Source: Caproiciproducens sp. CPB-2 (GTDB taxonomy: Bacteria; Bacillota; Clostridia; Oscillospirales; Acutalibacteraceae). From it: a DNA stretch of 64,000 bases. Under the pieces are notes generated by a model that worked only from the letters and a program-made list of their open reading frames with translations, was not told the origin of the DNA and did no database searches. The stretch spans positions 1,674,001-1,738,000 of the forward strand of contig NZ_CP142860.1 of the NCBI RefSeq assembly GCF_036287215.1. Direction: 5' to 3'. The position numbers and the translations under genes were made by a program. This document shows, one piece after another, positions 55,040 to 63,980 of the stretch. Every line of letters starts with the position of its first letter. The first letter of the stretch is position 1.

Positions 55040-56599
55040 TTATTCTTTCAGACCCATTTTTTCGTCTATAAAGATACGTGCGTCCATCTGTTTCAGGTCG
55101 GGGGATATGATCGGCTTCATCGGCATATGGGCAAGCACATCTTTTTCCAGGTCAATACCGGGGGCGGTTTCCGTCAGCATAACGCCGTCTTCTGTCAGCT
55201 TGAACACGGCGCGTTCCGTAATGTACATAACCGGAAGATGATTCTTGATGGCTGTTTTTACGCTGAATGTAATATGTTCGACGCTCTCACGGAACTTATT
55301 GGCGCTGCCTTCGTGCAAAATATGGAGTTTGCCGTCCTTTATTTCGGTTTTCAAACCGTTCGCCGTAAAGGTCCCACAGAAAAACACCTGTTTGGAGTTT
55401 TGGGAGATATCGATGAATCCGCCGCATCCGGGCAGCTTCGCGCCGAATTTGGATACGTTTACATTGCCTTCCTTATCGGATTCGGCAAAGCCCAGGAACG
55501 CCTGGTCGAGCCCGCCGCCCTGATAGAAATCGAACATGGAGGGCATGGAAATGATGGACTCGGGGTTCAGGCTGACGCCAAAGTCAATGCTGCTTTGCGG
55601 GTTGCCGCCAAAGATACCGGACTCTACGGTCAAAGAAAATTTATTTGTGATGCCTTCTTCCTGAGCGACGGAAGAGATGTATTCCGGGATGCCGATCCCA
55701 AGGTTGACAATGCTGCCGTCTTTCAGCTCCATCGCCGCGCGGCGGGCAATGATTTTCTTGTTGTTCAGAAGGGCCGGGGTGAATTCGGAAAGCCCCATTC
55801 TGTGTTCGCCGGAGAAGCCGGGATTATACTGCGTGCCATAGTTCTGCATATGATATTTGATATCGCTGACAACGACTACCGCGTCCACCAGAACGCCCGG
55901 AATTTCCACTTTCTGCGGGTCGAGAGATCCCGCCTCCAGGACTTTTTCGACCTGGACGATAACGGTGCCGCCGGAATTTTTGCACGCCTGCGCCACCGCG
56001 AGCGTTTCCGCACGGACGCCTTCGCGCTCTATGGAAATATTTCCGTTCTCGTCCGCATAGGTGCCGCCCAGAATGGCGAAATCAACAGGATGGGTCTTGT
56101 AGAAAAGATATTCTTTTCCGTCGATTTCCATTAAGCTGACCAAATCCTCCGCTTCCCGGGTAAGGGGATTCAGCTTCCCGCCCAGGCTGCGGGGGTCGAC
56201 AAAGGTACCGAGGCCCACCTGAGAGATGGTCCCCGGCTTGTTTGCCGCTGTATCGCGGAACATGTGGGTGGTAACGCCCTGGGGGAAATCATACGCCAGT
56301 ATTTTGTTCTCAATGACCAGTTTGCCGAGCCTGGGCGCCATCCCCCAGTGGCCGCCGATTCCCCGGCGCACCAGGCCCTCGTGGGCAAGATGATTCAGGC
56401 CCTTTGTTTTTCCGTCGCCCTGGGCGGCGCAAAACAGAAGGGTAAGGTTATTCGGTTTGCCGGTTTCCAGAAAACGGTTCTCAATTTCCATTGCGATTTC
56501 CTCGGCAACCGAGGCGCCCATAAATCCGTTTGTTGCGAAATTAATATTGTTTGGCACCAGATCGGCCGCTTGCCGCGCAGTCAATATCTTTACAGCCAT
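55040..56599 (-). CDS. Acyl-CoA:carboxylate CoA-transferase (family I, fused subunits)
   Basis: This 519-aa enzyme joins the alpha and beta halves of family I CoA transferases in one chain, as in propionate CoA-transferase. The first half has FATNGFMGASVAEEI and GGTYADENGNIS; the second has VNLGIGIPEYISSVAQEEG and the catalytic Glu in TVESGIFGGNPQSS. It probably moves CoA from butyryl- or caproyl-CoA to acetate and so releases the acid. CGGAGG precedes ATG 56599. Convergent with the bcd operon and divergent from the WYL regulator. Confidence 0.92.
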   Translation of the reverse strand: MAVKILTARQAADLVPNNINFATNGFMGASVAEEIAMEIENRFLETGKPNNLTLLFCAAQGDGKTKGLNHLAHEGLVRRGIGGHWGMAPRLGKLVIENKILAYDFPQGVTTHMFRDTAANKPGTISQVGLGTFVDPRSLGGKLNPLTREAEDLVSLMEIDGKEYLFYKTHPVDFAILGGTYADENGNISIEREGVRAETLAVAQACKNSGGTVIVQVEKVLEAGSLDPQKVEIPGVLVDAVVVVSDIKYHMQNYGTQYNPGFSGEHRMGLSEFTPALLNNKKIIARRAAMELKDGSIVNLGIGIPEYISSVAQEEGITNKFSLTVESGIFGGNPQSSIDFGVSLNPESIISMPSMFDFYQGGGLDQAFLGFAESDKEGNVNVSKFGAKLPGCGGFIDISQNSKQVFFCGTFTANGLKTEIKDGKLHILHEGSANKFRESVEHITFSVKTAIKNHLPVMYITERAVFKLTEDGVMLTETAPGIDLEKDVLAHMPMKPIISPDLKQMDARIFIDEKMGLKE

Positions 56600-56632
56600 T
56601 CTTTAATCCTCCGAAAAAAATACTTTGTTAAT

Positions 56633-56660
56633 ATTATATCATTTCCGTGTAAAATTACAA
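56633..56660 (-). promoter_or_regulatory. Promoter of the CoA transferase gene
   Basis: TTGTAA (56660-56655), 16 bases, TATAAT (56638-56633) on the minus strand; a TTAACAA Rex-type half-site follows the -10 box. Confidence 0.7.
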
Positions 56661-56669
56661 GTTCCTTTG

Positions 56670-56768
56670 TACCAAAATATGTCTTTTAGTGGCCAATATG
56701 GTAAAAAGATACGATCTTTTGACAGATTGGCAAAGAATGATACCAAATTCTACCATATTATGGTAGAA
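56670..56768. promoter_or_regulatory. Operator-like half-site cluster with a 21-base palindrome
   Basis: TTCTACCATA-T-TATGGTAGAA (56748-56768) is a perfect inverted repeat. More TACCA/TGGTA half-sites lie at about 56670, 56699 and 56741. They fill the divergent region between the CoA transferase and the WYL regulator. Confidence 0.65.
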
Positions 56769-56799
56769 TAATTTCAAAAACGGAAAGCAGGTGAAACGT

Positions 56800-57804
56800 T
56801 TGACAGACCATGGCAACGCGAAAATGAAACTTCTATTCTTATTAAAGCTGCTGAGAAAATATTCCGATGATGAGCATCCGGTTTCCGCGGTGGAGCTTTG
56901 CCGTCTGTTGGAGCAGGAGGGGATCGGGACAGAACGAAAGTCCGTCTACCGCGATCTTGATGTCCTGACGAAATTCGGGGTGGATATTGTCTATACCCGT
57001 TCCCCGCGGCAGGGCTTTTTTATAGCAAAACGCGATTTTGAGCTGGCTGAAGTTCGTCTGCTGATGGATGCCGTACTCACGGCGCCTTTTATCACCAATA
57101 AAAAAACAGCCGAATTGACGGACAAGCTTTGCGAGCTCCTCAGCTGTCATCAGGCTGAAACGGTTTTGAAGCAAATTTACGTGGATCAACGCGTCAAATT
57201 TGACAATGAAGAAATCTATTATAATATCGATACCATCAACCGGGCCATTGCCCAGCGTAAAAAATTATCGTTTTCCTATCACCATCGCGTGATCGCAGGC
57301 GGGAAAGCGCAGCTGGATGAAGGCCGGGAATTTATCATCAGCCCCTACGCGCTTCTGTGGGCGAACGATAAATATTACCTGGCGGGAAATTATGAAAAAT
57401 ACGATACGATCAGCAATTACCGGCTGGACCGGATGAAACGGATTGCCCTGACCGCTTTGGAGGCGCGTCCGTTCAGCGAGGTCTGTTCTTATCGGGATTA
57501 TTTTGATACCGCGGACTATCTGCGCAGGACATTCAATATGTACAATGGGGAACAGGAGCGCATTATGCTGCGGTGCTCCAACAGCCTGCTCGAAACGATC
57601 ATCGATAAATTCGGCGGGGACATCGAGTTTTCCTGTCACGACAGCAACGCTTTCACCGTGAGGGCCTCCGTGTATGTCAGCGACGGTCTGATCGAATGGC
57701 TGCTGCAGTACGGGGACCGGGTGATCGTTCTGTCGCCGCAGACGCTGAAAGACGAGATGCTGAAGCGGATCGAAGCGATGCACGCCGCGTATCAAATCAC
57801 GTAA
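56800..57804 (+). CDS. HTH and WYL-domain transcriptional regulator
   Basis: This 334-aa protein has an N-terminal winged HTH (about 8-65; VSAVELCRLLEQEGIGTERKSVYRDLDVL) and a WYL domain (about 140-225; LSFSYHHRV, PYALLWANDKYYLAGNY), then a C-terminal extension. WYL domains bind small ligands or nucleic acids. I take TTG 56800 because AAAGCAGGTGA forms the ribosome site; the GTG at 56791 is inside that site. Divergent from the CoA transferase and probably its regulator (inference). Its last eight bases overlap the end of mntP. Confidence 0.85.
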   Translation: MTDHGNAKMKLLFLLKLLRKYSDDEHPVSAVELCRLLEQEGIGTERKSVYRDLDVLTKFGVDIVYTRSPRQGFFIAKRDFELAEVRLLMDAVLTAPFITNKKTAELTDKLCELLSCHQAETVLKQIYVDQRVKFDNEEIYYNIDTINRAIAQRKKLSFSYHHRVIAGGKAQLDEGREFIISPYALLWANDKYYLAGNYEKYDTISNYRLDRMKRIALTALEARPFSEVCSYRDYFDTADYLRRTFNMYNGEQERIMLRCSNSLLETIIDKFGGDIEFSCHDSNAFTVRASVYVSDGLIEWLLQYGDRVIVLSPQTLKDEMLKRIEAMHAAYQIT

Positions 57805-58384
57805 AAAACATGTGTTCCACGAAAATCTTGACGCCAATGCCCGTCAGGACGATCCCGCCGAACAGTTCCGCTTTTGAAGAAAGCAGTTTCCCAAAATTTT
57901 TCCCGATATAAACGCCGATCAGGCAAAGGAAGAAGGTAACGGTTCCGATGATTCCCACGGAAGAAACCATCAGGGCTGCCGTTTTGGCGCCCACTGCGGA
58001 TGGAAGAAGAATTCCGGTGGCCAGAGCGTCAATGCTTGTCGCAACTGAAAGAGTAACAAGGGTCTTGAAACCGATGTCGTTTTGCCTCTGACCGGTGCTT
58101 TTTTCTTCCGGTTGTTTAGAGGATTCCATCATCATTCTGATTCCCAGGTAAGAAAGAAGTACCAAAGCGATCCAGTGATCCACCGCATTGATAAAACCTT
58201 CTCCCGCTTTGCCAATGAGCCAGCCGAGCATGGGCATAAGCGCCTGAAAAAGTCCGAAGCTGAATGCAAGCTTTAAAGAGAATCTCGGCGTAACTTTTCG
58301 GATCGTCGCCCCGTTGGTAATGCTGACTGCAAACGCGTCCATGGCAAGGCCCAAAGCAATGCCGACCAATGAAATATAATCCAT
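57797..58384 (-). CDS. mntP: Manganese efflux pump MntP
   Basis: This 195-aa protein has six membrane helices in two inverted repeats, each with the acidic motif of the family: GLAMDAFAVSITNGA (about 12-26) and ATSIDALATGI (about 113-123). It exports Mn(II). I looked for a yybP-ykoY manganese riboswitch upstream and did not see one. The coding end overlaps the 3-prime end of the WYL gene by eight bases (tail to tail). GGAGG precedes the ATG. Confidence 0.92.
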   Translation of the reverse strand: MDYISLVGIALGLAMDAFAVSITNGATIRKVTPRFSLKLAFSFGLFQALMPMLGWLIGKAGEGFINAVDHWIALVLLSYLGIRMMMESSKQPEEKSTGQRQNDIGFKTLVTLSVATSIDALATGILLPSAVGAKTAALMVSSVGIIGTVTFFLCLIGVYIGKNFGKLLSSKAELFGGIVLTGIGVKIFVEHMFFT

Positions 58385-58506
58385 GGTTTTTCCTCCGAAT
58401 CAAAAAAGACATGAATATTATCATACCTTTTTATTAAAGCGATGTCAATCATAACGATGGACAAGTTTTTAATTTAATATGGTAATAAATTAATATGTTA
58501 AATCAA

Positions 58507-58535
58507 TTGCGTTTCTTTTTTAATCATGATAAAAT
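58507..58535 (+). promoter_or_regulatory. Promoter of hisH-hisF
   Basis: TTGCGT (58507), 17 bases, TAAAAT (58530), with TGA before the -10 box. Confidence 0.65.
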
Positions 58536-58579
58536 TTAGGTAGAATCGGATGCAAGTTTAATGAGAAGGATAATGTATT

Positions 58580-59191
58580 ATGATTGCTGTGATCGATTAC
58601 GGTGCCGGAAACCTGCAAAGCGTTGTAAAGGCATTTCATTTTATCGGCTGTGACATCCTCGTCACGGCGGACAAGGAGGAGCTGAAACACGCTTCCGCTG
58701 CGGTACTGCCCGGTGTGGGCGCGTTTGGCGACGCGATGAGCTGCCTGAAAAAAGCCGATTTCGTGACCCCGGTGCTTGATTTTATAGAGAGCGGCAAGCC
58801 CTTTCTGGGAATATGCCTCGGTCTGCAGCTCCTCTTTGAAGGAAGCGAGGAAACTCCGGGAATCAGCGGGCTTGGCGTATTAAAAGGAAAAATTCAAAAG
58901 ATTCCCGCGGAGACGGGGCTGAAAATCCCGCATATCGGGTGGAATTCTCTTTCAGTAAAAGAAAACAGCGGTCTTTTTCAAAATATGGACCCCAATCCCT
59001 ATGTCTATTTTGTCCATTCCTACTATCTGAAAGCGGAAGACCCGGGTGTCGTCTCTTCCACCACCGATTACGGGGTTGCCATCGACGCCTCCGTCCAACG
59101 CGGAAACCTGTTCGCGACCCAGTTCCATCCGGAAAAAAGCGGGAAAACAGGCTTGCAGATGCTGAAAAATTTCGTATCGTTTGTTTCTTGA
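58580..59191 (+). CDS. hisH: Imidazole glycerol phosphate synthase, glutaminase subunit HisH
   Basis: This 203-aa class I glutaminase frees ammonia for HisF. It starts [15 protein letters not shown], has [10 protein letters not shown], the nucleophile Cys in [12 protein letters not shown] (about 79) and the His-Glu pair in [16 protein letters not shown] precedes the ATG. hisF follows 23 bases later, but no other his gene is in the window. Confidence 0.96.
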   Translation: MIAVIDYGAGNLQSVVKAFHFIGCDILVTADKEELKHASAAVLPGVGAFGDAMSCLKKADFVTPVLDFIESGKPFLGICLGLQLLFEGSEETPGISGLGVLKGKIQKIPAETGLKIPHIGWNSLSVKENSGLFQNMDPNPYVYFVHSYYLKAEDPGVVSSTTDYGVAIDASVQRGNLFATQFHPEKSGKTGLQMLKNFVSFVS

Positions 59192-59214
59192 TTTTTTGCG
59201 CGGAGGTTATGATT

Positions 59215-59973
59215 ATGTATGCAAAACGGATTATCCCCTGCCTGGATGTAAACGGCGGCAGGGTTGTAAAAGGAACTTCCTTTGTCAATCTGCGCGATGC
59301 GGGAGACCCGGTGCAGGCCGCCATTGAATATGACAAACAGGGTGCGGACGAGCTTGTGCTGCTGGATATTACCGCGTCGTCCGATAAACGCGGCATTATG
59401 CTGAACATCGTCAGCAAGGTGGCCGAACAGATTTTTATTCCGTTCACAGTCGGCGGCGGAATCAAAACGGTGGATGATTTTACAGCCCTGCTTCGGGCGG
59501 GTGCGGACAAGGTTTCCGTCAATTCCGCCGCGTTGAACCGCCCCGCCGTGATCAGCGAGGCCGCGGAAAAGTTCGGCAGCCAGTGCGTTGTGTGCGCGAT
59601 TGACGCGAAACGCAGGAAAGAGGGCGGCTGGACGGTTTATCAAAACGGAGGCCGCATCGATACGGGAAAAGACGCCGTGGAATGGGCGGTGGAAGCGGCC
59701 CGGCTGGGAGCGGGGGAAATCCTTCTGACCAGCATGGACTGTGACGGCGTGAAGAACGGGTATGATCTGGAACTGACTGCGGCGGTTTCGCAAAGCGTCA
59801 ATATTCCGGTGATTGCTTCCGGCGGGGCGGGAAAGCTTGAGCATTTTTACGATGCGTTTACCGCGGGAAAAGCGGACGCGGTTCTGGCGGCTTCGCTGTT
59901 CCATTTCGGGGAAATCACGATTCCGGAACTGAAAATATATCTCGCGCAAAGAGGAATCCCTGTCAGGCAGTAA
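59215..59973 (+). CDS. hisF: Imidazole glycerol phosphate synthase, cyclase subunit HisF
   Basis: This 252-aa TIM barrel makes imidazole glycerol phosphate and AICAR from PRFAR. It begins [19 protein letters not shown] with catalytic Asp11 and has VVCAIDAKR (about 130) with the second catalytic Asp; an [15 protein letters not shown] phosphate-site loop follows. ATG 59215 is eight bases from GGAGG, better than ATG 59209 at two bases. Confidence 0.96.
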   Translation: MYAKRIIPCLDVNGGRVVKGTSFVNLRDAGDPVQAAIEYDKQGADELVLLDITASSDKRGIMLNIVSKVAEQIFIPFTVGGGIKTVDDFTALLRAGADKVSVNSAALNRPAVISEAAEKFGSQCVVCAIDAKRRKEGGWTVYQNGGRIDTGKDAVEWAVEAARLGAGEILLTSMDCDGVKNGYDLELTAAVSQSVNIPVIASGGAGKLEHFYDAFTAGKADAVLAASLFHFGEITIPELKIYLAQRGIPVRQ

Positions 59974-60007
59974 AAATGAGGCCGAATTTGATTCGGCCTC
60001 ATTTTTT
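59974..60007 (+). terminator. Terminator of hisF
   Basis: AATGAGGCCGAAT pairs with ATTCGGCCTCATT, then T-run. Confidence 0.92.
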
Positions 60008-60064
60008 ATGGATAGAACCTCTTTTTTTGGCATAAGAATTACTAATAAATTGGAGGTGCTGGAG

Positions 60065-61213
60065 ATGAAGTTAAAAAAATTGTCGGCATGCTTCCTCGTG
60101 GTTCTGATGCTTATTTCAGTTTTGCCGGTGAAAGCGGCTGCACTGTCCGACACGGAGGTGAAAGCCCCGTCAGCCGTACTGATGGAGTCGCAGACCGGAA
60201 AAATACTTTACGAGAAGAATTCACATGAAAAGCGCCCTTGCGCGTCCATTACGAAGGTCATGACGCTGCTTCTCATTATGGAAGCGCTTGACTCCGGTAA
60301 AATCAAGCTTACCGATATGGTTTCCACAAGCGAACACGCGGCGTCCATGGGCGGCTCCGACATTTGGCTGAAGCCGGGGGAGACGATGTCGGTGGACGAC
60401 ATGCTGAAAGCTACGGTAGTCGCCAGTGCGAATGATGCGGCCGTAGCGCTGGCGGAGTATGTTTCCGGCAGCGAGGATGAATTTTTGCAGCAGATGAATC
60501 AGAAAGCAAAGGACCTCGGCATGAAGGACACCGTTTTTAAGAACTGCAACGGCCTCGACGAAGACGGGCACGTCACCTCCGCGTACGATGTCGCGCTGAT
60601 GTCCCGCGAGCTGATAAAACATACGAAAATATTCGATTATACAAAAATCTGGATGGAAAATATCCGTGACGGCAAGACTCAGCTGGTCAACACCAATAAG
60701 CTGCTGAAGACCTATAAGGGGATCACCGGGTTGAAAACCGGAACCACCGGAAAGGCAGGCAGCTGTATGACAGCCACCGCCGAACGCGACAATGTGAAGC
60801 TGATCTCGGTTGTGCTGGGCGCGGCGGACACAAAGACGCGGTTTTCTGCTGCGTCCGCTTTGCTGGACTACGGTTTTGCCAACTGGTCTGTGACCACTCC
60901 CGCCGTTCCGCAGGAGGCTGTTAAACCTGTCCCGGTGCTGAACGGGATGAGCGATACGGTGGAAACGACCGCCGAAACGGACGGCAGCATTCTGGTGCCG
61001 AAAGGAAAGGCCGGAGAAATCAAATACAGCGTTTCTTTTCAGCCGGAGATCACGGCCCCGGTGACAAAAGGCCAGGTCGTGGGAAAAATCACCTGCAAGC
61101 TTGGGGACGAGGTTGTAAAGGAATATAATATCTGTGCAAAAAATTCCGTTTCCCAAATAACGTTTGGCTCCGCTTTCCGGCTGTTAGCAAAATATCTGCT
61201 GAAAATGCTTTGA
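60065..61213 (+). CDS. D-alanyl-D-alanine carboxypeptidase, PBP5/DacF type
   Basis: This 382-aa exported enzyme trims the terminal D-Ala of peptidoglycan stem peptides. Signal peptide about 1-26; SxxK motif SITK with Ser61; SAN motif in VVASANDAAVAL; KTG in GLKTGTTGKAG. A C-terminal beta domain (about 280-365) and amphipathic helix anchor (RLLAKYLLKML) follow. DacF-type enzymes act in spore cortex formation, but a vegetative role is equally possible. Start ATG 60065 with GGAGGTG upstream. Confidence 0.92.
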   Translation: MKLKKLSACFLVVLMLISVLPVKAAALSDTEVKAPSAVLMESQTGKILYEKNSHEKRPCASITKVMTLLLIMEALDSGKIKLTDMVSTSEHAASMGGSDIWLKPGETMSVDDMLKATVVASANDAAVALAEYVSGSEDEFLQQMNQKAKDLGMKDTVFKNCNGLDEDGHVTSAYDVALMSRELIKHTKIFDYTKIWMENIRDGKTQLVNTNKLLKTYKGITGLKTGTTGKAGSCMTATAERDNVKLISVVLGAADTKTRFSAASALLDYGFANWSVTTPAVPQEAVKPVPVLNGMSDTVETTAETDGSILVPKGKAGEIKYSVSFQPEITAPVTKGQVVGKITCKLGDEVVKEYNICAKNSVSQITFGSAFRLLAKYLLKML

Positions 61214-61319
61214 ATAGAATTTATGAAATAATTATAAAATATAGTGCTCCTCCTTGCAAATGTAGTCAATATATTGTAATATAATCATATCGAACGTATC
61301 ATTTAGGAGGAAGCTAAAA

Positions 61320-62660
61320 ATGTCTGTCAGACTGGAATTAAAACATCTTTCAAGTTTCATCGGACAAAATGAATACACGGCGATTGCCCCGCAGATCCGT
61401 CAGGCCCATGAGGCTCTGCATTCAGGAAATTGTGTGGGCAATGATTTTATCGGATGGGTCAACCTTCCTACCGATTATGATAAAGAGGAATTTTCCCGTA
61501 TGAAAGCGGCGGCGGAAAAAATCAAGTCGGATACCGATGTTTTTATTGTGATCGGCATCGGCGGTTCTTATCTTGGCGCACGTGCGGCAATCGAATTTTT
61601 AAATTCCCCGAATTATAACTTGGTCAGGAAAAATACCCCGGATATTTATTTTACCGGCAACAGCATCAGTTCATCCGCGCTGAGCGAGCTTTTAGAGCTC
61701 TGCGAGGGCAGGAACGTTTCCATCAACATGATTTCTAAATCCGGCACTACGACCGAGCCGGCAATCGCTTTCCGGGTGCTCCGCAAGCTTTTGGAAGAGA
61801 AATATGGTAAGGAAGAAGCACGCAAGAGGATTTACTGCACCACCGACAAGGCGCGCGGCACCTTGAAGCAGCTTGCGACGAAGGAAGGCTATGAAACCTT
61901 TGTGATTCCGGATGACGTCGGCGGCAGATACTCTGTGCTGACGGCTGTCGGCCTTCTGCCCATCGCGGTCAGCGGAGCCGATATCGACGCGCTGATGGCC
62001 GGCGCGGCAAAGGCGCAGCAGGAGCTGAACAATCCGGACTTGGACTCCAACGCGTGCTATCAGTATGTAGCCGCCCGCAACCTTTTATACCGCAAGGGAA
62101 AAGAAATTGAAGTCCTTGTCAGCTATGAGCCGTGTTACTCCATGATGTGCGAATGGTGGAAACAGCTGTTCGGCGAGAGCGAAGGCAAAGATCATAAGGG
62201 CCTTTTCCCGGCTTCGGTTATTTTCTCGACCGATCTGCATTCCATGGGTCAATACATTCAGGATGGCCGACGTTCCCTGTTTGAGACGGTTGTTTTATTC
62301 GATAAAGCGAAAAAAGATTTGTTTATAGAAACAGACCCTGAAAATGTTGACGGCTTGAACTTTCTGCGGGGAAAGAGCATGGCCTATATCAATGAAAAAG
62401 CATTTGAGGGAACTGTTCTGGCACACGCTGACGGAGGTGTTCCCAGCGTTGTACTCCGCGCACCCGATTTTTCTGAAGAGACGCTCGGCTACATGGTTTA
62501 TTTCTTTGAAAAGGCCTGTGCGATTTCCGGAAGCCTGCTCGGCGTAAACCCCTTCAACCAGCCCGGAGTCGAAAGCTACAAGAAAAACATGTTTGCCCTT
62601 CTCGGCAAGCCGGGTTATGAATCGGAAAAAAGTGCTTTGGAGGCGAGATTAAAGAACTAG
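61320..62660 (+). CDS. pgi: Glucose-6-phosphate isomerase
   Basis: This 446-aa enzyme interconverts glucose 6-phosphate and fructose 6-phosphate. The signatures [17 protein letters not shown] (about 78), [17 protein letters not shown] (about 140), [16 protein letters not shown] (about 200) and the C-terminal [25 protein letters not shown] are all present. TTAGGAGGAAGC precedes the ATG. Single gene, short Firmicutes type. Confidence 0.97.
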   Translation: MSVRLELKHLSSFIGQNEYTAIAPQIRQAHEALHSGNCVGNDFIGWVNLPTDYDKEEFSRMKAAAEKIKSDTDVFIVIGIGGSYLGARAAIEFLNSPNYNLVRKNTPDIYFTGNSISSSALSELLELCEGRNVSINMISKSGTTTEPAIAFRVLRKLLEEKYGKEEARKRIYCTTDKARGTLKQLATKEGYETFVIPDDVGGRYSVLTAVGLLPIAVSGADIDALMAGAAKAQQELNNPDLDSNACYQYVAARNLLYRKGKEIEVLVSYEPCYSMMCEWWKQLFGESEGKDHKGLFPASVIFSTDLHSMGQYIQDGRRSLFETVVLFDKAKKDLFIETDPENVDGLNFLRGKSMAYINEKAFEGTVLAHADGGVPSVVLRAPDFSEETLGYMVYFFEKACAISGSLLGVNPFNQPGVESYKKNMFALLGKPGYESEKSALEARLKN

Positions 62661-62717
62661 CAAAAGCAGGAGTTTTCTCCGCTTTTGCGGAAATAATATA
62701 ATATAGGAGGAGTTTTC

Positions 62718-63134
62718 ATGATAACTCTTATCGTTGGCAAAAAAGGTTCAGGAAAAACAAAAAAGCTGATCGAAAGTGCAAACGACGCAGCAAAAAAGTC
62801 AAACGGCAATGTTGTAGTCATTGAAAAGGGTCTGAAATTGACCTATGATTTATCCCATCAGGTAAGGCTGATCGACAGCGACGCATACGGAATTCAGGGT
62901 GCGGACGCACTCGTTGGTTTTATCAGCGGTATTTGTGCAGGAAACTATGACTTGACGGATATTTTTGTTGATTCCACCTTAAAGATAATTGGGCATGATA
63001 TGAAAGCCCTCGTACAGTTTACTGAAAAGATGAATGCCCTTTCCACGCAGGCCAATACCAGGATCTCACTTCTTGTTTCCGCAAGCAAAGAGGAGCTGCC
63101 GGAGGAAATCCGCTCCTTCTCCGTTCAGAGCTAA
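62718..63134 (+). CDS. Small P-loop NTPase-like protein, 138 aa
   Basis: It has a Walker A loop VGKKGSGKTKK at the very start, acidic strands DIFVDSTLKI (possible Walker B) and a last strand ISLLVSAS. Clostridial homologs are sometimes called twitching motility or PilT-like, but no pilus gene is near and function is unknown. TAGGAGGAG precedes the ATG. A hairpin follows. Confidence 0.75.
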   Translation: MITLIVGKKGSGKTKKLIESANDAAKKSNGNVVVIEKGLKLTYDLSHQVRLIDSDAYGIQGADALVGFISGICAGNYDLTDIFVDSTLKIIGHDMKALVQFTEKMNALSTQANTRISLLVSASKEELPEEIRSFSVQS

Positions 63135-63156
63135 GGGCAAACCTTTCTTTCATAAT

Positions 63157-63192
63157 GCTGCCGCAGGCGTTTCGTCTTCGGCAGCTTCTTTA
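63157..63192 (+). terminator. Terminator-like hairpin
   Basis: GCTGCCG pairs with CGGCAGC, then TTCTTT. Confidence 0.65.
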
Positions 63193-63219
63193 TGAATATG
63201 AATATATTGTAATTTTCTA

Positions 63220-63248
63220 TTGACAAAACATAGATAAATCTATATAAT
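63220..63248 (+). promoter_or_regulatory. Promoter of the YceD/rpmF operon
   Basis: TTGACA (63220), 17 bases, TATAAT (63243): perfect consensus boxes. Confidence 0.92.
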
Positions 63249-63275
63249 AAGCTAATGTAGCGCTGAGGTGTAATT

Positions 63276-63770
63276 ATGCTTCTTGATTTGAAAAAGGTGT
63301 TTTCCGACAGAGAGGAAAGCTGTTCCTTTGACTACCTGCTGGATTTGTCATCTACCGATATCAATGGCTATCATCCTTTTGTTTCACCTGTGAAGGTTCG
63401 GGGGACCGTGAAAGGTCAGGACGGCTTTGCGCAGCTTAACGCCGAGGTTTCGTTTGAATTTTCCATTCCGTGCGACCGATGCATGAAGCAGATCGATAAA
63501 TGCTATCATTATACCTTTTGGCACACCCTGGTGTTGTCTTTGGAAAACGAGGACGATGTCAGCTATGTGGAGGTTCCCGATTACCAGCTGGATTTGGATG
63601 AGCTGATCCGGGCGGATATTTTGCTTGAGCTGCCGTCCAAGTATTTATGCAGCGATGATTGCAAAGGTCTGTGTCCTTCCTGCGGGAAAAATTTGAATGA
63701 TGGAACATGCGATTGTGATTTTCATCAGATTGATCCTCGTTTGGAGGCTCTTAAAAAACTAATAGATTAG
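63276..63770 (+). CDS. YceD/DUF177 family protein (23S rRNA accumulation)
   Basis: This 164-aa protein belongs to the family encoded before rpmF in most bacteria; its plant and bacterial members affect 23S rRNA levels. Typical parts are VRGTVKGQDGFAQLNAEVSFEF, IPCDRCMKQ and the C-terminal CKGLCPSCGKNLNDGTCDC zinc-like cluster. GCTGAGGTG precedes the ATG. Confidence 0.92.
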   Translation: MLLDLKKVFSDREESCSFDYLLDLSSTDINGYHPFVSPVKVRGTVKGQDGFAQLNAEVSFEFSIPCDRCMKQIDKCYHYTFWHTLVLSLENEDDVSYVEVPDYQLDLDELIRADILLELPSKYLCSDDCKGLCPSCGKNLNDGTCDCDFHQIDPRLEALKKLID

Positions 63771-63797
63771 TCTGAGTTTTATAAGGAGGTGCTGAAG

Positions 63798-63980
63798 ATG
63801 GCGGTACCAAAGAGTAAAGTGTCGAGTGCAAGACAGAATAAAAGACGTTCAAATGTTTGGAAGATGAGTGCTCCTGCTCTGGTGAAATGCCCTAAATGTG
63901 GCGAGTTGAAAACTCCGCACAGAGTTTGTGGCAGTTGTGGTTACTACAACGGCAGGGAAGTAATCAAAAAAGAAGCATAA
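63798..63980 (+). CDS. rpmF: 50S ribosomal protein L32
   Basis: This 60-aa protein starts MAVPKSKVSSARQNKRRSN and has the zinc ribbon CPKCGELKTPHRVCGSCGYY, with four Cys. The start ATG 63798 is preceded by AAGGAGGTG. It is 27 bases behind the DUF177 gene, the normal order; plsX would be expected next, beyond the window. Confidence 0.97.
   Translation: MAVPKSKVSSARQNKRRSNVWKMSAPALVKCPKCGELKTPHRVCGSCGYYNGREVIKKEA

Noticed and set aside
55016..56134. 372-codon plus-strand frame opposite the CoA transferase
   Set aside because: The minus strand carries the catalytic motif of a known family; the plus frame has none and starts inside the terminator region.
58385..58506. yybP-ykoY manganese riboswitch before mntP
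   Set aside because: Looked for because of mntP; the leader is short and AT-rich with no matching structure.
59068..60153. 361-codon minus-strand frame across hisF
   Set aside because: Runs through hisF, a terminator and the dacF-like start; shadow frame.
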